A DNA stretch of 64,000 nucleotides from Deferribacter thermophilus (GTDB lineage: Bacteria > Chrysiogenota > Deferribacteres > Deferribacterales > Deferribacteraceae). Positions 28,345-36,290 of this stretch are shown piece by piece; positions within the stretch are counted from its first letter, which is position 1; each line of letters begins with the position of its first letter. The position numbers and the translations under genes are program-made. The stretch spans positions 1-64,000 of the forward strand of contig NZ_JAPNXM010000003.1 in the NCBI RefSeq assembly GCF_049472675.1, in the 5' to 3' direction. The notes beneath the pieces are model-generated. The model searched no databases, was not told the DNA's origin, and was given only the letters and a program-made list of their open reading frames with translations.

Positions 28345-28623
28345 ATGTCTAAAATCAACATTTATGATATCGATAAAATAAAAAATATTAATGAAAAAAG
28401 GGTGTGGGATTTATTAGTTACTTTTTATGAGCAAAACGAAGAATATTGTACTTGTAGAGATTGTATTTTAGATGTTGCAGCAATAACTTTAAACAGTATC
28501 CCACCACATTATCAAGTTTCTGATGACTTAACACATGCTATTGATAAAATTAGCGACGATGAAATATTAAAGGTTATAGAAGAAGCTGCCAAAAGGGTAT
28601 CTAAATTTCCTCATCATTTATAA
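28345..28623 (+). CDS. comFB: ComFB-family protein (possible cyclic dinucleotide receptor)
   Basis: 92 aa. Matches the late-competence ComFB family: EEYCTCRDCILDVAAITLNSIPPHYQVS is the core, with three cysteines (CTCRDC, about 33-38) that probably bind zinc. Recent work on cyanobacterial ComFB describes it as a c-di-GMP/c-di-AMP receptor (from memory), which fits the diguanylate cyclase encoded in the adjacent divergent operon. TTAGGAGG lies before the ATG. It is a single-gene unit ended by the hairpin at 28628. A comEC gene at 53489 is the other competence-related gene here. Confidence 0.8.
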   Translation: MSKINIYDIDKIKNINEKRVWDLLVTFYEQNEEYCTCRDCILDVAAITLNSIPPHYQVSDDLTHAIDKISDDEILKVIEEAAKRVSKFPHHL

Positions 28624-28627
28624 AATA

Positions 28628-28655
28628 AAAAAAAAGGCCCGAAGGCCTTTTTTTA
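28628..28655. terminator. Bidirectional intrinsic terminator between comFB and the rubrerythrin-like gene
   Basis: A run of A residues, GGCC, a CGAA loop, GGCC and a run of seven T residues form a hairpin that is symmetric in both directions. It sits between two convergent genes and overlaps the stop codon of the minus-strand gene. It should end both comFB and the nuo operon transcript. Confidence 0.88.
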
Positions 28656-29117
28656 ATTTTCATTATACACTATATCATCATACAGATTCTGGATTTTATT
28701 TCTGTGAGTAGCTTCCTCAACAGCCATCCTTCTAAAAAACTCTTCTACCTCTTTACCTGCAAATTTATCAGCCAATTTTTCATAGAATATTCTGGAATTA
28801 TCTTCATGTTTCATAGCTATCCTAAGTACATCTTGAACATTCATATCTTCTGTAATCACTTGAGGTAAAACCATTTTAGCAATACCTAAGTCTGATGAAT
28901 AATATTTTGTTTCCATCCCAATATGATCAATTTTCCCTGTTTTTATTGCCTCTTCAATCATTTTTTTATGATTAACTTCTTCCTCTGCTAACTCTTTAAT
29001 AATAGCTTTAGCTCCTAAGTCCTTTAACATGTCATGAAGCTGCATATAAAAATCGTATGCCATTTGCTCTTTATGCAAAGCATCTTCTAATGCTTCTTTT
29101 AAAGTGATTTCGCTCAT
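28653..29117 (-). CDS. Rubrerythrin-like ferritin-fold diiron protein
   Basis: 154 aa, four-helix ferritin-like domain, without the rubredoxin Cys4 domain of classical rubrerythrin. Diiron ligand motifs appear twice: LHKEQMAYDFY with EEEVNHKK, and MKHEDNSRIFYEK with VEEATHRNK. Related proteins reduce peroxide or handle iron. It starts nine bases after nuoN and ends in the terminator, so it appears to be the last gene of the nuo operon. Protection of complex I or of its iron-sulfur assembly is inference. Confidence 0.88.
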   Translation of the reverse strand: MSEITLKEALEDALHKEQMAYDFYMQLHDMLKDLGAKAIIKELAEEEVNHKKMIEEAIKTGKIDHIGMETKYYSSDLGIAKMVLPQVITEDMNVQDVLRIAMKHEDNSRIFYEKLADKFAGKEVEEFFRRMAVEEATHRNKIQNLYDDIVYNEN

Positions 29118-29126
29118 AACCCCACC

Positions 29127-30557
29127 TTAAACTATCATATTTTTTACAATATTAATAAATGTACTTGGAAATACAGTCAACAGTAATACTACCACTGTTG
29201 CTATAAATGTTGCTATAAAACCTGCAGGTCTTAAATTAGCCTCAACTTCATACTCAGCTTCTCTAAAGTACATATATACTGTAACTCTCATATAATAATA
29301 ACATGCTATTGCACTGTTTATTACACCAATAATTGCTAACCAATATATTTTAGCTTTAATAGCTGCCATAAAAATATAAAACTTACCTATAAATCCTGCT
29401 AGAGGAGGGATACCAGCTAATGAGAACATAAATATTAACATAGCAAGTGAATATAATGGATGCTTTTTAGCTAATCCTGCAAAACTTTCTAATCTTTCAT
29501 CATCAATAATCCCTTTATTCTTTAAAACACTAAGTAAAGTAAAAGCACCAATATTCATAAATGCATATATCATTACATACATAGCTATTGCCTTATATCC
29601 TAAATCGTTTGCTGCCACTAAACCAATAAGCATATAACCAGCATGGGAAATAGCTGAATATGCAAGCATCCTTTTAACATTGTTTTGAGCAATTGCAACT
29701 AAATTAGCATAAGTCATAGTTAGAACTGCTAATATTGAAAAGAACAATTGCCATTGAGCTGTTGCCGGAATACCTGCAACCATTAAAAATCTGACCATTC
29801 CACCAAATGCTGCTGCTTTTGGAGCAACTGTCATAAAACCAACAACAGGGGTAGGTGCACCATTATATACATCAGGCGCCCACATATGAAACGGTACAGC
29901 TGATATTTTGAATGCAAAACCTGCAAACATTAAAACTAATCCAAAAATGATACTGTAGTGAGACAATCCATTGGTTTTTATATATTCAGCAATGATGTGA
30001 TATTTTGTACTTCCTGTGTAACCAAATACATAACTTAGACCATACAAAAATATGGCTGACGAAAATGCCCCCATTATAAAATATTTAATACCTGCTTCAT
30101 TTGATAAAAGATCCTTCTTATTATATCCAGCTAAAATATACATTGCAATTGCCATAGTTTCCAAACCTAAATAAAACACTGATAGATCTGTTGCACTTAC
30201 CATAAACATCATACCAATAATACTAAAAAACATCACAATATAGTATTCACCTTTATTTATCCCTCTCTCTTTCAAATAATCGACTGACCCAAGAGTGCTC
30301 AGTATATATGCAAAACCAAATGTAAGAAAAAACGCGTAAGAATAAACATCCCATACAACCATTCTATTGAATCCAAAGATTTTAAATCCATTAAAGGGTG
30401 GAATGGATGCTATTAATGCTAAAATTATAAAAGCAATCCCAAAATAACCCACACCTGCTTTTTTATCTTCCGCTGCAAGCACATCTATTACAATAAGTAA
30501 TAATCCAAAGATCGTCATCAATATCTCAGGTAAAATAGAAACAATACTTTGAGCCAT
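29127..30557 (-). CDS. nuoN: NADH-quinone oxidoreductase subunit N
   Basis: 476 aa, about 14 membrane helices, one of three antiporter-like proton-pumping subunits of complex I. YLGLETMAIAMYILAGY carries the conserved glutamate, and KISAVPFHMWAPDVYNGAPTPVVGFM plus NVKRMLAYSAISHAGYMLIG carry the conserved lysines. It is the last nuo gene, ten bases after nuoM. Confidence 0.97.
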   Translation of the reverse strand: MAQSIVSILPEILMTIFGLLLIVIDVLAAEDKKAGVGYFGIAFIILALIASIPPFNGFKIFGFNRMVVWDVYSYAFFLTFGFAYILSTLGSVDYLKERGINKGEYYIVMFFSIIGMMFMVSATDLSVFYLGLETMAIAMYILAGYNKKDLLSNEAGIKYFIMGAFSSAIFLYGLSYVFGYTGSTKYHIIAEYIKTNGLSHYSIIFGLVLMFAGFAFKISAVPFHMWAPDVYNGAPTPVVGFMTVAPKAAAFGGMVRFLMVAGIPATAQWQLFFSILAVLTMTYANLVAIAQNNVKRMLAYSAISHAGYMLIGLVAANDLGYKAIAMYVMIYAFMNIGAFTLLSVLKNKGIIDDERLESFAGLAKKHPLYSLAMLIFMFSLAGIPPLAGFIGKFYIFMAAIKAKIYWLAIIGVINSAIACYYYMRVTVYMYFREAEYEVEANLRPAGFIATFIATVVVLLLTVFPSTFINIVKNMIV

Positions 30558-30567
30558 CCCATTCCTC

Positions 30568-32067
30568 CTATTTAAGCGCTATATTCATTGCATTAACATG
30601 TTCTAACAAGCTTTTTACACTTTCATGCATATATGAAGTAAATGTTTCTGGATATATTCCTGTCCAAAAAACTAAAATTATCAGTGGGAATAGATAAATA
30701 AACTCTCTGACATTCACATCTTCTATACTAGCCCATTTAGTATTAGGTGATTGGAAAAATACCCTCTGATACATCCAAAGCATGTATACAGCTGCAAAAA
30801 TTACACCTGACGCAGCAACAATTGCATAATTTGACAATGTTTCAAATGCACCCACAAGCACTAAAAACTCGCCTATAAATCCACCCATACTTGGTAGTCC
30901 AATTGAACCAAATGTAAATATAGCAAAAATTGTCGCATAAACTGGAACATATTTTGCAATACCACCATAATCTGCTATTAACCTTGTATGTGTTCTCTCA
31001 TAAATAAGACCGATTAACAAGAATAATGCACCAGTTATAATACCATGATTAAACATCTGTAAGATTCCGCCTTCTATCCCTGCTTGATTAAGAGCATAAA
31101 TACCCAAAGTGACAAATCCCATGTGGCTAACAGATGAATAGGCTACTAACTTTTTTACATCTTCTTGCACCATAGCAACTAAAGCACCATAAATGATTGC
31201 CACCACAGATAACACAGCAATTAGTGGTACAAATTTAACTGAAGCTACAGGTGTTATTGGTAAGCAAAATCTTAAGAAACCGTAAGTACCCATTTTCAAA
31301 AGCACACCAGCAAGTATAACTGAACCAGCTGTTGGTGCTTCAACGTGCGCATCAGGTAACCATGTATGAAATGGAAACATAGGAACTTTTATAGCAAATC
31401 CCAAGAAGAAAGCTAAAAATACAATTGTCTGAAAGGATGGTGAAAACTGACCACTTGCAGCTGTAATTTTTAAAATATCAAAAGTATATTCACCAGTTAA
31501 CTGACCATGTTTGAAATAAAGGGCAATAATCGCTAACATCATTAAGACAGAACCAGCCAATGTGTAAAGAAAGAATTTTATTGCAGCATAAACCCTTCTT
31601 TGACCGCCCCAGACACCAATAATTAGATACATTGGAATTAACATAGCTTCCCAGAAAATGTAAAAAAGGAAGAAATCTAAAGCAACAAATACGCCAACTA
31701 TTGCTGCTTCTAATATGAGCATTGCAAGATAAAATTCTCTTTGCCTTTTATTTATGTATTTAAATGAAGCTAATATTGAGATCATAGTTAGCAATGTAGT
31801 GAGAAATACCATTAAAATAGAAATTCCATCTACACCTACATAATAGCTAATTCCCCATGCTTTTACCCAATCATATTTTTCAACAAACTGCATAGCTGCA
31901 GTTGATTTATCGAAATTCCACATCAATGGCATTGTTAATAAGAACTCTATAACACTAGCCACAAATGCTGCCCACATTGTAGCTTTGCCACTTCTCCATA
32001 GAGCAAATATAACCAATGCAGCTACAACTGGGAAGAATATCAAGATTGTTAATATATTACCCATCAT
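30568..32067 (-). CDS. nuoM: NADH-quinone oxidoreductase subunit M
   Basis: 499 aa, about 14 membrane helices. FYIFWEAMLIPMYLIIG holds the channel glutamate, and IKVPMFPFHTWLPDAHVEAPTAGSV plus DVKKLVAYSSVSHMGFV hold the proton-path lysines and histidines. The start used is MMGNIL; the second Met is an alternative. It lies ten bases after nuoL. Confidence 0.97.
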   Translation of the reverse strand: MMGNILTILIFFPVVAALVIFALWRSGKATMWAAFVASVIEFLLTMPLMWNFDKSTAAMQFVEKYDWVKAWGISYYVGVDGISILMVFLTTLLTMISILASFKYINKRQREFYLAMLILEAAIVGVFVALDFFLFYIFWEAMLIPMYLIIGVWGGQRRVYAAIKFFLYTLAGSVLMMLAIIALYFKHGQLTGEYTFDILKITAASGQFSPSFQTIVFLAFFLGFAIKVPMFPFHTWLPDAHVEAPTAGSVILAGVLLKMGTYGFLRFCLPITPVASVKFVPLIAVLSVVAIIYGALVAMVQEDVKKLVAYSSVSHMGFVTLGIYALNQAGIEGGILQMFNHGIITGALFLLIGLIYERTHTRLIADYGGIAKYVPVYATIFAIFTFGSIGLPSMGGFIGEFLVLVGAFETLSNYAIVAASGVIFAAVYMLWMYQRVFFQSPNTKWASIEDVNVREFIYLFPLIILVFWTGIYPETFTSYMHESVKSLLEHVNAMNIALK

Positions 32068-32077
32068 CTTCAGCCCC

Positions 32078-33985
32078 CTACACCATATAGAAAATTGTTA
32101 ATAGTATTACTACGCCAAGCACAAATGTGAATATGTATGTCTGTATTCTACCCGTTTGGATTATTCTAAAGAATCGTCCTAAAAATTGTGCCACCCAACC
32201 AAAGGCATTCACAATGAAATCTATGAAATTAACATCAAACCCTTTCCATAAGAATTTTGATATCATCACTATAGGCTGCACAAATAATGCATCATAGAGT
32301 TCATCAAAGTACCATTTATTGTAAAAGAACTTATGTATTGGCTTAAATGCTTTAATAGTTTTAGCAGGTAGCTCTGGATTTTTAACATAATATAGATATG
32401 ATACATATATACCTGCAGCAGCAACTAGCACTGACAAAATCATTAACCCGTAGCTAGTACCTTTAGCTAAATGTGGTATATGTAAATGCTCTGATACTAA
32501 TACTGGCTCTAAAAACTTGTGGATAAATCCATGCTCTGGTGGAAATCCGAAAAATCCTGCCAAAACAGACATGATAGCAAGCAAAACCAATGGAAAAGTC
32601 ATTTGCCATGGTGATTCATGAGCATGGTCATATAAATGTTTGTCTCTTGGTTTACCTACAAATACATACCACCATAATCTAAACATATAAAATGCAGTCA
32701 TAAATGCGACGACTGTTCCTACAAGCCATGCAAATTTATGTCCACTTGCAAAAGTCATTGCTAATATTTCATCTTTACTAAAAAATCCAGCAAATGGTGG
32801 AATACCTGCAATAGCTATACACCCAATTAAGAATGTGTACCCCGTAATCTTCATTTTATTAAGTAAACCACCCATTTTCCTAATATCTAATTCATCCTGC
32901 ATAGCATGCATTACACTACCAGAACATAAGAATAATAGAGCTTTAAAGAATGCATGTGTGAATAAATGGAATATACCAGCAATGTATGCACCAACACCTG
33001 TTGCCATAATCATATATCCAAGCTGACTAACAGTTGAGTATGCCAAAACTCGTTTAAAGTCAAACTGAGTTAAACCTATAGTAGCACCTAAGAGAGCTGT
33101 GGCCGCCCCAACAAAAACAACTATTTCACTTGTTGTGTGAGCCTGAGAAAATAATGGATTACATCTAGCTACCATATATACACCAGCAGTAACCATTGTA
33201 GCAGCGTGAATAAGAGCTGAAACTGGTGTAGGACCTTCCATAGCATCAGGCAACCAAACATGCAGTGGAAATTGAGCTGATTTACCTATAGCACCACAAA
33301 AAAGCCCAAATGTCATTAAATCCAATAAACTCAAGTTCAAGCCAAAGATATTAAAAGTACTATCTTTAATACTCTTAATAATTTCATAATTAAAAGCATC
33401 ATTATAGTTTAGGCTTTTAAAAGTCATAATTACTAAAAGGATACCTATATAAAATCCAAAGTCTCCAATTCTATTTACTACAAATGCTTTTTTAGAAGCA
33501 TCAGCTGCACTTTTCTTATGAAACCAAAAACCAATTAATGCATAAGATGAAAGACCAACAAGCTCCCAACCAACAAACAGCATTAAAAAGTTATTCCCAA
33601 GCACAAGAATAAGCATTGAAAGAGTAAACATTGAAAGATATGTAAAAAATCTCCAATAACCGGAATCATGCTCCATATATCCAATCGAATAAATATGAAC
33701 CATTGTACTAACAAAGGTTACTACTATTAACATAATAGCTGAAAGTGGATCAATTAAAATCCCAAATGGTATCGTAATTTTACCAGCTATAACCCACTCA
33801 TAAACTGTAGCATCTAATTTATACCCATTAGCTACTCTAAAAAAAGTCACTATAGACAAAAGCAATGATATCAAAACTCCAGCTATTGCTACATAATGAG
33901 CTTTCTTTTTTATGTATAACCTTCCAAAAATACCATTAATCAAAAATGCTGCTAAAGGTCCTAAAAGTATCCCTAACTCAATCAT
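32078..33985 (-). CDS. nuoL: NADH-quinone oxidoreductase subunit L
   Basis: 635 aa, the largest antiporter-like subunit. It has about 14 core helices and a C-terminal part that should form the long lateral helix and a final membrane anchor (the last 25 residues are hydrophobic). LFVGWELVGLSSYALIGFW, AQFPLHVWLPDAMEGPTPVSALIHAATMV and DFKRVLAYSTVSQLGYMI are conserved. It lies ten bases after nuoK. Confidence 0.97.
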   Translation of the reverse strand: MIELGILLGPLAAFLINGIFGRLYIKKKAHYVAIAGVLISLLLSIVTFFRVANGYKLDATVYEWVIAGKITIPFGILIDPLSAIMLIVVTFVSTMVHIYSIGYMEHDSGYWRFFTYLSMFTLSMLILVLGNNFLMLFVGWELVGLSSYALIGFWFHKKSAADASKKAFVVNRIGDFGFYIGILLVIMTFKSLNYNDAFNYEIIKSIKDSTFNIFGLNLSLLDLMTFGLFCGAIGKSAQFPLHVWLPDAMEGPTPVSALIHAATMVTAGVYMVARCNPLFSQAHTTSEIVVFVGAATALLGATIGLTQFDFKRVLAYSTVSQLGYMIMATGVGAYIAGIFHLFTHAFFKALLFLCSGSVMHAMQDELDIRKMGGLLNKMKITGYTFLIGCIAIAGIPPFAGFFSKDEILAMTFASGHKFAWLVGTVVAFMTAFYMFRLWWYVFVGKPRDKHLYDHAHESPWQMTFPLVLLAIMSVLAGFFGFPPEHGFIHKFLEPVLVSEHLHIPHLAKGTSYGLMILSVLVAAAGIYVSYLYYVKNPELPAKTIKAFKPIHKFFYNKWYFDELYDALFVQPIVMISKFLWKGFDVNFIDFIVNAFGWVAQFLGRFFRIIQTGRIQTYIFTFVLGVVILLTIFYMV

Positions 33986-33995
33986 GTCCCTACTC

Positions 33996-34304
33996 CTATC
34001 CTCTTAGTGAATTAATTTCATCAGCATTAATTGTTGATTTATTCCTAAATAGAGTGATGATTAATGCAAGCCCCACTGCAGCTTCAGCAGCAGCCACGCA
34101 CATAACAAAAACTATAAATATCTGTCCAGTCATAGTATGCAAATATTTTGAATAAGCAGCAAGATTTATATTAACAGCATTAAGCATCAATTCCAATGAC
34201 ATAAACATTACAATCAGATTTCTTCTAATTAAAACACCTGTCATACCAATACCAAATAGAATAGCACTTAGTACCAAATAATGTTGTAATGTAAGACCCA
34301 TCAT
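33996..34304 (-). CDS. nuoK: NADH-quinone oxidoreductase subunit K
   Basis: 102 aa, three membrane helices, normal NuoK length. GVLIRRNLIVMFMSLELMLNAVNI carries one conserved membrane glutamate, and CVAAAEAAVGLALIITLFRN carries the second. Both lie on the proton path of the membrane arm. It is ten bases after nuoJ. Confidence 0.97.
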   Translation of the reverse strand: MMGLTLQHYLVLSAILFGIGMTGVLIRRNLIVMFMSLELMLNAVNINLAAYSKYLHTMTGQIFIVFVMCVAAAEAAVGLALIITLFRNKSTINADEINSLRG

Positions 34305-34313
34305 CCACCTCCC

Positions 34314-34814
34314 CTACTCTTTCTTCGCCAATACTATTGCACCAATCATAGCTACAAGCAGCAGGATAGATGCAATTTCAAATGGAACAAGATATTCTGT
34401 AAAAAGAACTTTCCCAAACAACTTTACATTTCCATGCTGAGCCATTAGTTGATCAGTTATGTCACCTTTCTGTCCTAATATGTTTGATGTTTTAACAGCA
34501 AACAATACCTGTATTACTATAATAATTGAAACTACTGTTCCTAAAGCATATCTAAATGGTATTTTTATAAATCCATGTGATTTTGGATTTAATAATATCA
34601 CAACGAATAGGTAAAGAACTAAAATAGCTCCAGCATAAACCAACACCTGAATTGCAGCTATAAATTCTGCATCAAGCTGAACAAAAATTCCAGCAACACT
34701 AAAAAAAGTAAGTAGCATCCACAATGCAGAATGTACAGGGTTAATCCTGGTTATCATGAAAAGAGCTGATACAATAGCCAAAAATGCCAAAATGTAAAAT
34801 GCTACCTGTTCCAT
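34314..34814 (-). CDS. nuoJ: NADH-quinone oxidoreductase subunit J
   Basis: 166 aa, about five membrane helices. NPVHSALWMLLTFFSVAGIFVQLDAEFIAAIQVLVYAGAILVLYLFVVILL is the family core, including the helix that moves during coupling. It follows nuoI by one base. Confidence 0.97.
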   Translation of the reverse strand: MEQVAFYILAFLAIVSALFMITRINPVHSALWMLLTFFSVAGIFVQLDAEFIAAIQVLVYAGAILVLYLFVVILLNPKSHGFIKIPFRYALGTVVSIIIVIQVLFAVKTSNILGQKGDITDQLMAQHGNVKLFGKVLFTEYLVPFEIASILLLVAMIGAIVLAKKE

Positions 34815-34815
34815 T

Positions 34816-35277
34816 TTATTCTCCTTTATCCTTTAAATATTCTTTATATTTATCAACAAGAAATCTCATATTAACCCTGTACCCATCTCTTGTAGGTCTA
34901 ACAACATCATAGCTTCTACCCATGTGAATCGCATCAACTGGACATGCTTCTTCACAAAATCCACAGTAAATACATCTATCTAACTCTATTTCATATTTTC
35001 TTATCAATCTTTCACCGTTTGGCCCTGCATCTGTTTCTATGTAGATACATTCGGATGGGCAAACCCTTTCACACAAGTAGCATCCAACACATTTAGGATT
35101 TCCGTTTTCATCAGTTTTCATGTAATGAACACCACGAAATCTTTCAAAAATAGGGGTGGCCTCAAATGGGTATTTATATGTAACAGGTTTTTTAAACATA
35201 TGTTTTAAGGTAACACCCATCCCTTGTAATATCTCTGTAAAAAATATGTAGTCAAAAATATTTTTATTCTTAGCCAT
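34816..35277 (-). CDS. nuoI: NADH-quinone oxidoreductase subunit I
   Basis: 153 aa. It carries two [4Fe-4S] clusters (N6a and N6b) in CVGCYLCERVCPSECI and CIYCGFCEEACPVDAI, which pass electrons toward quinone. The N-terminal amphipathic segment (GMGVTLKHMFKKPVTYKYPFE) anchors it to the membrane arm. It is nine bases after nuoH and one base before nuoJ. Confidence 0.97.
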   Translation of the reverse strand: MAKNKNIFDYIFFTEILQGMGVTLKHMFKKPVTYKYPFEATPIFERFRGVHYMKTDENGNPKCVGCYLCERVCPSECIYIETDAGPNGERLIRKYEIELDRCIYCGFCEEACPVDAIHMGRSYDVVRPTRDGYRVNMRFLVDKYKEYLKDKGE

Positions 35278-35286
35278 CTTTCACCC

Positions 35287-36270
35287 CTATCTCACTATGT
35301 ATACAATTATTGATGTTACTAGTATATTTGCTAAAGCAATCGGTATAAGAACTTTCCAACCAAGAGACATTAGTTGATCGAATCTAAGCCTTGGCAATGT
35401 TGCTCTAAGCCACAGATATAAAAACATAAAGAATAATACTTTTATAACAAACCATACAAAGCCTGGTAAAATTGGGCCATTCCATCCACCTAAAAATACA
35501 ATTGTGGCTATTGAAGATACCACATACATATTTGCATATTCTGCCAAAAAGAATAATGCAAATTTCATACTTGAATATTCAACATGAAAACCTGCAACAA
35601 GCTCTGTTTCTGCTTCGGGTAAGTCAAAAGGTGCTCTATTCGTCTCAGCAATAGCTGAAATTAAATAAACAACAAATGCTACAAACTGTGGTACTATAAA
35701 CCAAAGCCCTTTTTGAGCAATGGTAATATCTCTAAGTGATAAAGACCCAGCAAGCAAAATTGGTCCGATTAGTGATAACCCCATTGCGGTCTCGTAGCTG
35801 ATTACTTGTGCAGAAGATCTCAAGCTACCTAATAGGGCATATTTTGAGTTTGAAGCCCAACCTGACATAATTATACCGTATGTACCAACTGAGGATAATG
35901 CCAGTATATATAATAAACCGATATTGATATCTGTTATATATGGCTGCACTTCTTTTCCAAAAATAACAAACTTATCTGCAAAAGGGATTACTGCAAAAGC
36001 ACTAAGCGCTGGTATTAAACTTAGTAGTGGAGCTATTATAAAAACTGGTTTATCAACCATATCAGGAACTAAATCTTCTTTCATTAAAAGCTTCAATCCA
36101 TCAGCAATTGGCTGAAGTAAACCTTTCCAACCAACATGTGTAGGTCCTAGCCTTACCTGCATATGACCAATTACTTTTCTTTCAGCCCATGTTATGTAAG
36201 CAACACTTATAAGCACAACAGTTATAACAATCAGAATCTTAATTACTGTTAAAATTATCCCCACTAACAT
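35287..36270 (-). CDS. nuoH: NADH-quinone oxidoreductase subunit H
   Basis: 327 aa, about eight membrane helices. It forms the quinone chamber with NuoB and NuoD. ERKVIGHMQVRLGPTHVGWKGLLQPIADGLKLLMKED and ETNRAPFDLPEAETELVAGFHVEYSSMKFALFFLAEYANM are highly conserved loops. It lies 20 bases after nuoG. Confidence 0.97.
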   Translation of the reverse strand: MLVGIILTVIKILIVITVVLISVAYITWAERKVIGHMQVRLGPTHVGWKGLLQPIADGLKLLMKEDLVPDMVDKPVFIIAPLLSLIPALSAFAVIPFADKFVIFGKEVQPYITDINIGLLYILALSSVGTYGIIMSGWASNSKYALLGSLRSSAQVISYETAMGLSLIGPILLAGSLSLRDITIAQKGLWFIVPQFVAFVVYLISAIAETNRAPFDLPEAETELVAGFHVEYSSMKFALFFLAEYANMYVVSSIATIVFLGGWNGPILPGFVWFVIKVLFFMFLYLWLRATLPRLRFDQLMSLGWKVLIPIALANILVTSIIVYIVR

Positions 36271-36290
36271 ACCCTACCTCATCTATATTT

